64,000 nucleotides of DNA from assembly GCA_050485685.1 (NCBI GenBank), contig JBJHBW010000002.1, forward strand, positions 124,001-188,000. The letters are read 5' to 3'. The first letter of the stretch is position 1. The number at the start of each line of letters is the position of its first letter. The stretch is from JBJHBP01 sp050485685. GTDB taxonomy: Bacteria > Pseudomonadota > Gammaproteobacteria > Steroidobacterales > Rariloculaceae. The notes beneath the pieces are model-generated. The model saw only the letters and a program-made list of their open reading frames with translations, made no database searches and was not told the origin of the DNA. The position numbers were made by a program, and so were the translations under genes. Shown piece by piece: positions 25,827 through 33,406 of this stretch.

Positions 25827-26652
25827 CCGCATTGCCTCCCGGAAATTTCTCTATACGACGGAACGCGGCGTTGAACAGACAGTAGATGCCGTAGGCGACC
25901 AGTCCGGAAGACAGAAGTCCCAGCAGCACGCTGCCGAACTCCTCGGTGCTGATGCGCCACAGGGCCGTTGCCAGATCCATGATCTCATCTTCCGAGCGGA
26001 ACCAGCCGGCGCGCACCACCTGCCAGCCCAGCATCAGGAAGATCACGGCGCGCATGCCGATGCCATAGCTCGATATCAGGGCCATCAGCGGATGTCCGTA
26101 TATCAGCGGGCCGGCATCGAACCACCTGGCGCGAAACGGCTGTGCCCAGGCGCGATACAGCTGATAGATCCCGGTCAGGATGATGCCTGTGCCCAGCATC
26201 ATCAGCAGCAGATACCCGCCGGGAAGCGCCACGATCATGTCGGTTGCATCGTCCGCGGAGCGTCCGCTTCCCAGCAGCCCGGTCACGGCACTGATGATGC
26301 TGATCAGCACTGTCGTATAAAGACCCGCGCTTATCAGGAAACCGGCGCGCTGTATCACGGCCAGCGGGCCATAGCCCTTCTCGGCCGGATCGACCAGTGC
26401 CTGATAGATGCGCCAGCTCACGTGTGCGGCCAGTCCCGCCGCCATCAATCCGAAGAACACACGGCCGGGAAACGTCCTGCCCAGTGTGTGTATCGCGCCA
26501 TTCGTGCCGGTGATCACACCGCCGGAGAAGCCGAACACGGCCAGCAGTGCCAGACCCCCGACGGCGAGAAACACACAGCCCTTGGCCACATAGCCTGTAC
26601 GTGCCAGCAGCTCGATCAGGCCTCGACCGGCCAGCGCCATGGGGCGCATCAT
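25819..26652 (-). CDS. DUF1206 family membrane protein
   Basis: 277 residues from ATG 26652, which overlaps the PAP2 stop as ATGA; an ATG follows directly at 26649. Six hydrophobic segments in three similar pairs (ARTGYVAKGCVFLAVGGLAL..., IQRAGFLISAGLYTTVLI..., SSYGIGMRAVIFLMLGW) reproduce the triple repeat of DUF1206 proteins, each repeat beginning with a G[YF]..[KSR]G pattern. Function is unknown. Position between a lipid phosphatase and a lipid kinase suggests a membrane-lipid role (inference). Confidence 0.88.
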   Translation of the reverse strand: MMRPMALAGRGLIELLARTGYVAKGCVFLAVGGLALLAVFGFSGGVITGTNGAIHTLGRTFPGRVFFGLMAAGLAAHVSWRIYQALVDPAEKGYGPLAVIQRAGFLISAGLYTTVLISIISAVTGLLGSGRSADDATDMIVALPGGYLLLMMLGTGIILTGIYQLYRAWAQPFRARWFDAGPLIYGHPLMALISSYGIGMRAVIFLMLGWQVVRAGWFRSEDEIMDLATALWRISTEEFGSVLLGLLSSGLVAYGIYCLFNAAFRRIEKFPGGNADA

Positions 26653-27344
26653 CCGCGGCGCAGCCAGGATGGCGCGAAGCGCTGTATACCCATCGCACAC
26701 AGCATCAGCCAGGCGACACCGGCCAGCCAGCCGGCAACCACGTCGCTGGGCCAGTGCACGCCGAGATAAACGCGACTGATGCCGGCAACGAAACTCGCAA
26801 CAATCGCCATGACCAGCCAGTAACGCCGCATGCGATGCGCCTTCACCTCACGCACCAGCGCGACGGCCAGCGCCAGATAGACGACCAGGGACGACATGGC
26901 ATGGCTGCTCGGAAAGCTGCTCGTGAACACCTGCGGCGCGGTGCCGATCAGGTCCGGCCGCGGCTGACTGAATCCGAGCTTGAGCAGAAAACTGCACGCG
27001 ACACCACCGGTTACGGTCACCGCGAGCAGCGTGGCATTGCGCCAGCGACCCTGAACCGCCAGCCAGCCGCAGATCGATACGGTGGCCAGCACCAGGGCAC
27101 TGATGCTGCCGATCGCAGTCAGGTCGCGGGCCGCTTCGCGCATCCAGGCGGTCCCTGCCGGCTGCATTTCCTCGCCGGCGCTCTGCAGCAGCATCAGCAG
27201 ATACCGATCTGCGCCCGCACCCATGCCGGTGCCGGACACCCAGGCCAGAGCGGCGAAGCAGACCATGCAGGCCAGCGCCACCGGCAGCGGATGACGGGGC
27301 AGCCAGGCGCCATCCGATCGGTCTGACGGTTCTGAATCAATCAC
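26649..27344 (-). CDS. PAP2-superfamily membrane phosphatase
   Basis: 231 residues, GTG start at 27344. The three acid-phosphatase motifs are intact: KLGFSQPRP near residue 120, FPSSHAMSS near residue 143 (catalytic His), and SRVYLGVHWPSDVVAG near residue 190. About six membrane helices surround them. It would dephosphorylate lipid phosphates such as phosphatidate or undecaprenyl diphosphate at the periplasmic face. First gene of a four-gene minus-strand operon with DUF1206, lipid kinase and a helical protein. Confidence 0.9.
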   Translation of the reverse strand: MIDSEPSDRSDGAWLPRHPLPVALACMVCFAALAWVSGTGMGAGADRYLLMLLQSAGEEMQPAGTAWMREAARDLTAIGSISALVLATVSICGWLAVQGRWRNATLLAVTVTGGVACSFLLKLGFSQPRPDLIGTAPQVFTSSFPSSHAMSSLVVYLALAVALVREVKAHRMRRYWLVMAIVASFVAGISRVYLGVHWPSDVVAGWLAGVAWLMLCAMGIQRFAPSWLRRG

Positions 27345-27796
27345 GCTGGCAGGGTCGGTCTTGCACTAGCTGAGGCTGCACGGCGGCGTCGTTCCTGGCT
27401 GGTCATTCATGTTCCTGATGGTGTCATACCGACAGCACGCAACCCAGTCGCCGATCAACGACAGAGAGCATTCTTTGTGAAATCCGCAAGTTACGGAACC
27501 GCAAGACTCACTCCGTCGGCGCACTGCGACGTATCGCGACGGGAAAGCCGGCTGATTGGCCGGCAGGTGCACGGCTGCGATGGGCCACTGCCCAGAGGAC
27601 ACGGGGCCTGCCGAGGATCTGCGCCGGGGTGGCACAGGATCTGCATAGAGGTTGGTGAGGTCATGCCGTGTGTGCGGCTCTGACCTCAACGCTTCGGTCT
27701 CCGATGGACAGCGAAGCGTGTGGCATCACTTCCGCGATCTCGCCATGCGTTTTCCCCCCGCGCGTCCATCGGGGACCGTATTACTCCAGCGCCGTA
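27345..27796. other. 450-base gap without a supported gene; strongly structured, possible small RNA
   Basis: No reading frame here has a credible start or family signature. The right half is unusually rich in nested repeats: a hairpin with GAGGTCA (27657-27663) and TGACCTC (27681-27687) plus an inner GCCG/CGGC; a second hairpin ACGCTTCG/CGAAGCGT (27689-27696 and 27712-27719); and CCGATGGAC in its loop (27701-27709) that can pair exactly with GTCCATCGG at 27764-27772, forming a pseudoknot-like arrangement. AGGATCTGC is repeated at 27614 and 27636. I could not match it to 6S, tmRNA, SRP RNA, RNase P RNA or a known riboswitch. Confidence 0.45.
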
Positions 27797-27802
27797 TTAC
27801 TC
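27776..27802. repeat. 11-bp direct repeat at the 3' end of ygfA
   Basis: CCGTATTACTC occurs at 27776-27786 and 27792-27802, a period of 16 bases. The second copy contains the ygfA stop codon (TAA read on the minus strand), so the repeat carries an extra in-frame-like stop copy just after the gene. It may be a small duplication. Confidence 0.6.
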
Positions 27803-28465
27803 TGTCACGATCAGATGCATGGCGACGTCGTGCGGCTGCGGATAGATCGTCGCCAGCGCGGCGCACGAATAGCCGACACCGATCACCATAGGCTCCTGAT
27901 CACTGCGCACCAGCCTGCGAGCGGCCAGCGTACGATCGTAATAACCGCCCCCATAACCCAGCCGGTAGCGCGCGCGATCGAATCCGATCACTGGTGCAAC
28001 CACGACGTCCGGCGTCACCGCTTCCCCCTGCGCCGGTACAGGAATATTCCAGACGCCGCGCGTCAGCGGTTCACCGGGCGCCCAGCCATGAAACTCCAGC
28101 GGCTCGCCCCGTGTGACAACGACCGGCAGCGCACAGCGCGTTCCGGTGGCGGAAAGCTCCGTGAGCAGCGGGCGCAGATCCGGTTCGCCGCGCATCGGCC
28201 AGTACAAGGCAATCACCCTGCCGCGCCCGCCGGCCAGCCTGGTGTGCAGCACTGCACGCAGCTTCGCGACGATGTCCTGCGTATATGCCGTCCGGGTCTC
28301 CTGACCCAGCGCCATGCGGGCCGCGAGCAGCCGTCGGCGCTGCTGTGCCCGCCAGCCACGCCAGTCCGGCGGCGCACCCTCGGCAGGCAGCCCGCCATAG
28401 GACGGATCGACTTCGTGCATGGAGCATGGCGAGGATGCGAACTGCCTCGGGGTGTCTTCGCTCAT
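27797..28465 (-). CDS. ygfA: 5-formyltetrahydrofolate cyclo-ligase
   Basis: 222 residues from ATG 28465 (MSEDTPRQ...), with GGGA and AGGAG upstream; the longer reading is non-coding leader. Family signatures are WRGWRAQQRRRLLAARMAL (substrate-binding Arg/Lys helix), YWPMRGEPDLRPLL, and the ATP-binding GFDRARYRLGYGGGYYDRTLA near residue 180. It converts 5-formyl-THF to 5,10-methenyl-THF with ATP. In Gammaproteobacteria it normally follows the 6S RNA gene, and a candidate for that RNA is found upstream here at 28491-28648. Confidence 0.93.
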   Translation of the reverse strand: MSEDTPRQFASSPCSMHEVDPSYGGLPAEGAPPDWRGWRAQQRRRLLAARMALGQETRTAYTQDIVAKLRAVLHTRLAGGRGRVIALYWPMRGEPDLRPLLTELSATGTRCALPVVVTRGEPLEFHGWAPGEPLTRGVWNIPVPAQGEAVTPDVVVAPVIGFDRARYRLGYGGGYYDRTLAARRLVRSDQEPMVIGVGYSCAALATIYPQPHDVAMHLIVTE

Positions 28466-28490
28466 CGAATCCCGGACTCCTGAACCGGCC

Positions 28491-28648
28491 GTCTGAAACC
28501 GACTTTCGGCGCGACAGGCTATCACCCGACCGGGGTCCACGCATGGCCGGCATGCCTGGTGTGCCCGCAGCGGCACTGTGCGCAGGCTTTACTGCCCCGA
28601 CGCCGTGCGGAAATTACCTATTGGGACACCGCTGCGACCGCCTCAGAC
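28491..28648 (-). ncRNA. ssrS: 6S RNA candidate upstream of ygfA
   Basis: Located in the canonical place, directly upstream of ygfA on the same strand. Ends can pair: GTCTGA at the 5' end with TCAGAC at the 3' end, enclosing about 158 bases, near the usual 6S length. Inside, the 5' part CGCAGCGGTGTCCC followed by AATAGGTAATTT resembles the E. coli 6S 5' region (CGCAAGCGGGCCAGTCCC...GATATTT), and the 3' part GGGTGATAGCCTGTCGCG resembles its GGGTTACAGCCTGCGGCG; these two can pair with each other as required for the open-promoter mimic. Ends are approximate and no clear promoter is seen. Confidence 0.5.
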
Positions 28649-28711
28649 TTCCGTGATGGAACAGTGTTCTGCCTGCAGACTTTCCTGTTGGACCGCAACG
28701 GATACATGATC

Positions 28712-29290
28712 ATGAAGCGCCGGATTTCGATGGCCCTGCCGGCCCTGCTGGCTGCCCTGCTGCTGATGCATGGCGCAGCCGCGCAGCAGGATGCCGGTAG
28801 CGGCAGTGTCAGTGAGCAGGCCGGCTGGACCGGCGTCTCTCATCCTGACGATGTGATCAGCGCACGGCGCTGGCTGATGGACGAACTCGAACAGCTGATC
28901 CGCCCGATCGATGCGTTCGCGGCCGGTGACCCGGCAGATACCGACAGGCTGCGGGAAACGGCCACGTCCATCGCCGCGATGCTCGCCGTCGTACCGCATC
29001 TGTTCCCGCCGACCACGGATCGCTACGACCCGGACGCAGCGATACCCGACACCCTGGCCATGCCGGCGATCTGGGAGAACTTCGACGCGTTCTACCGGTT
29101 CGCAACGGTATCGACCGCGGCCGCCGAAGCACTGGCCGGCGCAGATTCGAACGCAATGCGTGCGGCGGCCGCCACCCTGCGCGCATCCTGCGATGCCTGC
29201 CATGCGCTGTATCTGAGGCCCTGGGAACCGGCCGGTGTCACCAGCGAGGATCTTCAGTTCGATTTCGACGCGATCTTTGCGCCTGACTGA
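28712..29290 (+). CDS. cytochrome c-prime-like exported haem protein
   Basis: 192 residues from ATG 28712, eight bases after a GGAT ribosome site. Sec signal ends near GAAA-QQ at residue 24. The mature part is helical, with a C-terminal CDACH at residues 160-164 preceded by LRASC, the placement typical of class II cytochrome c-prime four-helix bundles, which bind NO or act in nitrogen-oxide and redox stress. A GLN-type N-terminal Met ligand is not obvious, as expected for the five-coordinate type. Divergent from the 6S-ygfA unit and followed by the second unknown secreted protein. Confidence 0.85.
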   Translation: MKRRISMALPALLAALLLMHGAAAQQDAGSGSVSEQAGWTGVSHPDDVISARRWLMDELEQLIRPIDAFAAGDPADTDRLRETATSIAAMLAVVPHLFPPTTDRYDPDAAIPDTLAMPAIWENFDAFYRFATVSTAAAEALAGADSNAMRAAAATLRASCDACHALYLRPWEPAGVTSEDLQFDFDAIFAPD

Positions 29291-29338
29291 GGCCTTCTGT
29301 GGGACCTTCTGTCTGACCATCTGTCTGACCATCTGTCG
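29291..29338. repeat. 12-bp tandem repeat, four copies
   Basis: Four 12-base units starting at 29291, 29303, 29315 and 29327 follow the pattern GACC[AT]TCTGTCT; the middle units are identical or differ at one or two bases, the outer ones more. It begins directly after the stop of the cytochrome gene and lies in its 3' region before the next gene. No obvious binding protein. Confidence 0.75.
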
Positions 29339-29491
29339 GATGTTCTTTGGGATTTTCCGCGGACTTTCAGCACTCAGACGATCTGGTATGCTCGGGGCAA
29401 ATACACCGGTTTCGGGATGACATGCCAGGGCATGTCCGTTCGTGGCGGCACCCGCACCGGGACAAGAACAGGATCCTGAGGGGGACCGTAC

Positions 29492-30859
29492 ATGAACTAC
29501 CGCAGGCTGGCAGTTCCCGCGCTGCTGGGCGTCTGTCTCCACTGCGCGCCGGTGGCCGCGCAACGTGTCGTCGATCCAGGTTTTGAAAGTGTCGGCCGTG
29601 GCGCGCCCATGCTTGCGGACCAGAACGACTTCGAGATCGTCGGCCCCTCCCGGCGCGGCAGTTTCGGCATGGGCGGACCGCCCGGTTTCGTCGGCTCAGC
29701 CCGCGACGGTGCGACGCCGGATGGCGTTGAACCCCTTCCGGTGGACTTGTTCACGTCCAAGGATTTCTACGCCGATCGCGGTCTGTGGACCGACCCGCGC
29801 TACTTCCGCTGCAACAGTCCGGTCGCACTGGAAGAGCAGTGGGGCGGTAACCGCGACGCGCTGATCGGCGACAACCCGCCCTACAGCGGCGCATGGGGAC
29901 ATTGTGATCGCGACTATCCGCGCGAGGCGATCGTCAGTCCGTACGGATTCGACACCGCGCAGGCGCATTACGAAGCGCTGCTGCAGGAAACCCGCGAGCG
30001 CGGCGGGCCCACCGAACACACCTATGCCACCGTGCCCGGCGAGTGGACCGGCCGCTACCGCCATCCTGGCTTCACACCGAACAACCAGTACTGGTTCCGC
30101 GGCCGGCATCTGCAGGTCCCGACGCTGCTGTCGGTGCTGACGCCTGAGTATCAGACCCGCATGGTGCAGGAGGCTTACCACCATGCGCACACGAACCGTC
30201 CTCACTGGCCGTCACAGTACTGCTGGCCGGAAGGCTTCATGCGACGCTGGCACGAGGCGGCGACCTGGGATCACAACATCATGGTGACGCCGTCGCTGGT
30301 ACAGATACTGGCCGGCGTCGCACGCAACTTCATCACCAACATCCATATCGGTCGCGAATTCGTCATGGACGGCGGCGTGCCGCGTCTGGGCGCCGACGTG
30401 CCGCGCTGGTACGGCGAGACCATAGGCTTCTGGGATGGCGACGTGCTGATCACGTGGACATCGAACATCCAGGGCTGGATCACGCACGCGCTGTTCGAGC
30501 ATTCCAGCCGGATGCAGTCCATAGAGATCTACGCGCCCATGCGCGATGAGGATGGCACCTTCCTTGGCCTGAATCACGAAGCCATTTTCTATGACCCTGA
30601 GGCGCTGGTGGAGCCGGTGCGCATCGTGCGCAACCTCGAGAAAACCAGCGGCTTCGAGGAAGGCGATCCGTACGTGTTCATCGAATGCGTGCAGACCATC
30701 TTCCCGATCCAGGGGGCATCCACGCCGGTTACGCCCGGGCAGGTCATCGAGTTCGAGGTGCCGGACATGTACGGGCGCCCGTGGGCGCAGATGTGGGAAC
30801 GCTATAACGAGCAGGACATGCAGCGTCCGGTGAACGAGGATATCTTCAGTTTCGACTGA
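29492..30859 (+). CDS. secreted protein of unknown family, paralogue 2
   Basis: 455 residues with a Sec signal ending near APVAAQ. Start ATG 29492 has GAGGGGGACC upstream. Closely related to the protein at 17840-19252: the shared blocks (YFRCNSP, CDRDYPREAIVSPY, HTYATVPGEW, QTRMVQEAYHH, SQYCW.EGFMRRWHEA, ILAGVARNFITNIH.GREF, PRWYGETIGFWD, LGLNHEAIFYDPEALVEPVRI, ECVQTIFPI.G..TPVTPGQVIEF) leave little doubt of duplication. Both end in DEDIFSFD or NEDIFSFD. No known domain; invariant Cys, His and Asp residues make a metal-binding or disulfide-stabilised extracellular enzyme possible, but this is speculation. An NTF2-like exported protein gene follows. Confidence 0.85.
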   Translation: MNYRRLAVPALLGVCLHCAPVAAQRVVDPGFESVGRGAPMLADQNDFEIVGPSRRGSFGMGGPPGFVGSARDGATPDGVEPLPVDLFTSKDFYADRGLWTDPRYFRCNSPVALEEQWGGNRDALIGDNPPYSGAWGHCDRDYPREAIVSPYGFDTAQAHYEALLQETRERGGPTEHTYATVPGEWTGRYRHPGFTPNNQYWFRGRHLQVPTLLSVLTPEYQTRMVQEAYHHAHTNRPHWPSQYCWPEGFMRRWHEAATWDHNIMVTPSLVQILAGVARNFITNIHIGREFVMDGGVPRLGADVPRWYGETIGFWDGDVLITWTSNIQGWITHALFEHSSRMQSIEIYAPMRDEDGTFLGLNHEAIFYDPEALVEPVRIVRNLEKTSGFEEGDPYVFIECVQTIFPIQGASTPVTPGQVIEFEVPDMYGRPWAQMWERYNEQDMQRPVNEDIFSFD

Positions 30860-30917
30860 TTACCGTGGCCCGGCGGTCAGCAGTCACGACTGATGCAATC
30901 ACGATAGACGGAAGTAC

Positions 30918-31520
30918 ATGAGGAAACAGACCATGCGTATATCAACCACACTGACCGCAGCCTCCGCCGCTTTGCTTCTGGCAATGACCGGCGTATCTAG
31001 CGCGCTGGCACAATCCTCCAGCTATGCCGAAGACCGCGCGAAGATCGAGGATCTGGCGGCGCGCTATCTGTTTGCGCTCGATTTTCAGGACCCGGAAGCC
31101 TACGCGGCCACATTCACCGAAGACGGCATCCTAGACTATGGCGTCGGCCAGATTCGCGGCCGCGAGGCGATCGCCGCGATGGTCGCCAACATGCGCTCCA
31201 ATGCCCAGGCACAGCGCGAAGCCGACACCTCCGGCATACGCCCGGCGGCCGGACGTCACAACATCACCAACATCGTGATCGAAATCAACGGCGAGCGTGC
31301 CTACAGCACGTCCTACTGGTTCCACGTCGGGAACAACAATCCCGATCGCAGCGCGCAGCTGAATTCCTTCGGGCATTACGAAGATGAACTCGTGAAGGTG
31401 AACGGCCAGTGGCTGTACAGCAAGCGCAAGATCTACAACGAGCAGGTCGCCGAGTGGGCGGCGGGCCTGGACAATCCGGTCTACAACCCGGGCGACGGTC
31501 CGCGGCAGCGGGCCAACTGA
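30918..31520 (+). CDS. exported NTF2-like (SnoaL_4) protein
   Basis: 200 residues. ATG 30918 has GGAAG nearby; a second ATG at 30933 with AGGA eight bases upstream is equally good and would give the cleaner signal MRISTTLTAASAALLLAMTG ending near SSALA. The rest is a cone-shaped NTF2 fold: a helix with RAKIEDLAARYLFALDFQDPEAYAATFTEDGILDYG, GREAIAAMVA, HNITNIVIEINGERAYSTSYW, and HYEDELVKVNGQWLYSKRKI. Relatives include dehydratases and isomerases acting on hydrophobic rings, usually cytoplasmic; the signal peptide here is distinctive. Co-directional with the unknown secreted protein 58 bases upstream. Confidence 0.85.
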   Translation: MRKQTMRISTTLTAASAALLLAMTGVSSALAQSSSYAEDRAKIEDLAARYLFALDFQDPEAYAATFTEDGILDYGVGQIRGREAIAAMVANMRSNAQAQREADTSGIRPAAGRHNITNIVIEINGERAYSTSYWFHVGNNNPDRSAQLNSFGHYEDELVKVNGQWLYSKRKIYNEQVAEWAAGLDNPVYNPGDGPRQRAN

Positions 31521-31541
31521 GCAGACCGCAACGGCTGCGCG

Positions 31542-32249
31542 TCACTCACCGGTGGCGCGCAGCCGTATCCACAGAGCACGTGCCCGTGCGCAGACCTTGC
31601 CATCCGCGCCAACCAGTGCCGTGCCGGCGCTGTACTTGCGGCCATCGACGGCCAGCCCCCAGCCCACGACGATGCACGGCTCGCCGATGGTCACGCGCCG
31701 GTCGGCTTCCGCGGTCAGTTCACCCAGCAGCATGGGCGTGAGGTCCGGCGCGACCGCGTAGCAGCCGGGACAGTCCAGTGCCGCCCAGATGAACTCGGAC
31801 GCGACCTTGCCGTCTCCGGCATCGAGGGACGCGTCCGGCGTCCACGGCGCGGCCACGATGCCGGGTGCGATCTCGCCCGGAAATATGGAAAGGCCATCGG
31901 CCACCGGCCGCCGCGGACCGCAGACGAAGCAGTGTGGCGCCGGATGCAGGGCGGAAAAGCCCACGAAGTGTCGGGCTGCGTCGGCGGCCTCGTCCAGAGT
32001 CGGCATGCGCGGTGGTGCAAGCTCGCCTACCCGACCGGGCCTGGCGGCCGCCAGGATGTCGTGACCATGCAGCAGTTCCAGCCCGTCCGGTCGCAGCTCC
32101 TGCCTCAGCGGCGTATCCAGCGGCACCGGCTTCATCAGTCTCACCGTGGCGGCGAATGGCGCGCGCGCGGCGATCAGGCCGCAGATGTAACCACCGTTGG
32201 CCATGCCGTCAGGCCCGCAGAAGCGTTTCGCGACGATGAGGCTGCTCAC
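31542..32249 (-). CDS. thioesterase-like hotdog-fold protein
   Basis: 235 residues, GTG start at 32249. Two hotdog-like halves are suggested: an N-terminal R.F.GP.G.ANGGY..GL.A segment near residues 8-28, typical of substrate helices, and a C-terminal SEFIWAALDCPGCYAV near residue 150 followed by LLGELTAEADRRV and WGLAVDGRKYSAGTALVGADG. CFVCGPRRP near residue 107 holds two Cys of possible metal-binding function. An acyl-CoA thioesterase or related enzyme is likely but substrate cannot be told. It stands alone, divergent from the cassette B promoter region at 32391. Confidence 0.7.
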   Translation of the reverse strand: MSSLIVAKRFCGPDGMANGGYICGLIAARAPFAATVRLMKPVPLDTPLRQELRPDGLELLHGHDILAAARPGRVGELAPPRMPTLDEAADAARHFVGFSALHPAPHCFVCGPRRPVADGLSIFPGEIAPGIVAAPWTPDASLDAGDGKVASEFIWAALDCPGCYAVAPDLTPMLLGELTAEADRRVTIGEPCIVVGWGLAVDGRKYSAGTALVGADGKVCARARALWIRLRATGE

Positions 32250-32390
32250 GCGTGAATTCTAGCGCCGGTAAGGGTTATCGAGCACATCGTTTCCGCCCGG
32301 GACTCTCCCGCAGATTTCCCGCGAATATCGCGCGCCAGCGCCACCGGCCCCGGTCGGCGGCACGACGTCGCGATCATGGCGCCCCGCCCC

Positions 32391-32396
32391 TATAAT
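32391..32396 (+). promoter_or_regulatory. -10 element TATAAT of cassette B
   Basis: Perfect TATAAT 55 bases before the chosen start of the MBL-fold gene. No clear -35 at 17 bases spacing (the sequence there is GC-rich). It supports cassette B being transcribed from here as one operon. Confidence 0.55.
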
Positions 32397-32450
32397 GGGC
32401 CATTAACGAGCAATGGGCGCCGCATGCTGCGGACGTCCATCGGGGGTGCC

Positions 32451-33380
32451 ATGCCTGATTCCCGCGACAGACGGGGTGGCCTTGCGCGCACACTGGCAGC
32501 CTTGCTGCTGGTGGCCGTGTCGCCGGGCGTTCATGCGGTCGACGGACTGGTCGCCGTCGCACTGACCGATCAGGTCGTGCAGGTGACGGGCGCGGGCACG
32601 AACGTTGTCGTGTTGCGCACCGACGATGGCCTGGTCATGGCCGGCGGTGGCGCGCCCGAGCACGCCGACGCACTGCTCGCTTTCCTTCACAGTCAGTTCG
32701 ACGGCGCACCGGTGCGTGCGCTGTTCACGCTGCACTGGCGACCCCCGCATACCGGCGCCAATGAAGCCATAGGCGCGACCGGAGCAACGATCATTGCCCA
32801 CGAGAACACCCGGCAGTGGATGGGCACCGAGTACTACGTGGAGTGGGAGAAAACGACTTACCGTCCGCAACCCGCTGCCGCGCACCCCACCGATACATTT
32901 CGTTCCCACCATCCACAGCCGCTGACCCTGACGGTCGGCGATCAGCGCATCGAGTACGGACATCTGGCCGAGGCCTATACCGACGGTGACATCTACGTCT
33001 ATTTCCGCGATCAGAACGTCCTGGTTGTCGGCGAGGTGCTGAGCGTGGACGCGTGGCCGGTGCCGGACTATGCCACCGGCGGCTGGATCGGCGGGCTGCA
33101 GGATGCCACACGGCTGTTGATTGAACTGGCCGACGACAACACGCAGGTGGTCGCAGCGCAGGGACCGGTACGTACGCGCGGCGATCTGGTCGCTCAGGCC
33201 GAAATGCTCGATGAAATGCACGAGCGCATTCGCGTGCGCATGATTGACGCACGCAGCGCGGAAGAGATCGTGGCCGACAATGTTGCCAGCGGCTTCGAGT
33301 CCTATGGTGACCCGACCCGCTTCGTCAGCAATGTCTACCTGGGGCTCTGGTGGGGCGGACGTCTGCGCGGCGCGTACTGA
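32451..33380 (+). CDS. exported MBL-fold protein with degenerate metal site (cassette B)
   Basis: 309 residues from ATG 32451 (GGGGGT six bases upstream), with a Sec signal ending near VHA. Paralogue of the partial protein at 1-448, but the canonical metal residues are eroded: the strand MVDSG of the other copy reads MAGGG, and THYHADQTGGN reads TLHWRPPHTGAN, losing the second His and the Asp; the later GD strand reads VVGEVLS. The fold therefore seems retained but catalysis lost, suggesting a binding or structural role. It is the first gene of cassette B; the next gene starts 0-27 bases after it. Confidence 0.85.
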   Translation: MPDSRDRRGGLARTLAALLLVAVSPGVHAVDGLVAVALTDQVVQVTGAGTNVVVLRTDDGLVMAGGGAPEHADALLAFLHSQFDGAPVRALFTLHWRPPHTGANEAIGATGATIIAHENTRQWMGTEYYVEWEKTTYRPQPAAAHPTDTFRSHHPQPLTLTVGDQRIEYGHLAEAYTDGDIYVYFRDQNVLVVGEVLSVDAWPVPDYATGGWIGGLQDATRLLIELADDNTQVVAAQGPVRTRGDLVAQAEMLDEMHERIRVRMIDARSAEEIVADNVASGFESYGDPTRFVSNVYLGLWWGGRLRGAY

Positions 33381-33406
33381 TGGATCACGGAAGGACAAAC
33401 GCCGGC

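Noticed and set aside
27584..27590. GCCACTG as a cobalamin riboswitch box
   Set aside because: Other conserved riboswitch segments are missing and no cobalamin gene lies downstream.
27480..27790. CsrB/RsmZ-like RNA with GGA motifs in loops
   Set aside because: About six GGA motifs in 300 GC-rich bases is near chance, and spacing is irregular.
27345..27796. 6S RNA on the plus strand (GAGGTTGGTGAGG resembles a 6S motif)
   Set aside because: No terminal closing stem or 3' strand match was found, and a better candidate lies at the canonical site upstream of ygfA.
29291..29338. CRISPR-like array
   Set aside because: Units are 12 bases without spacers, and no cas genes are present.
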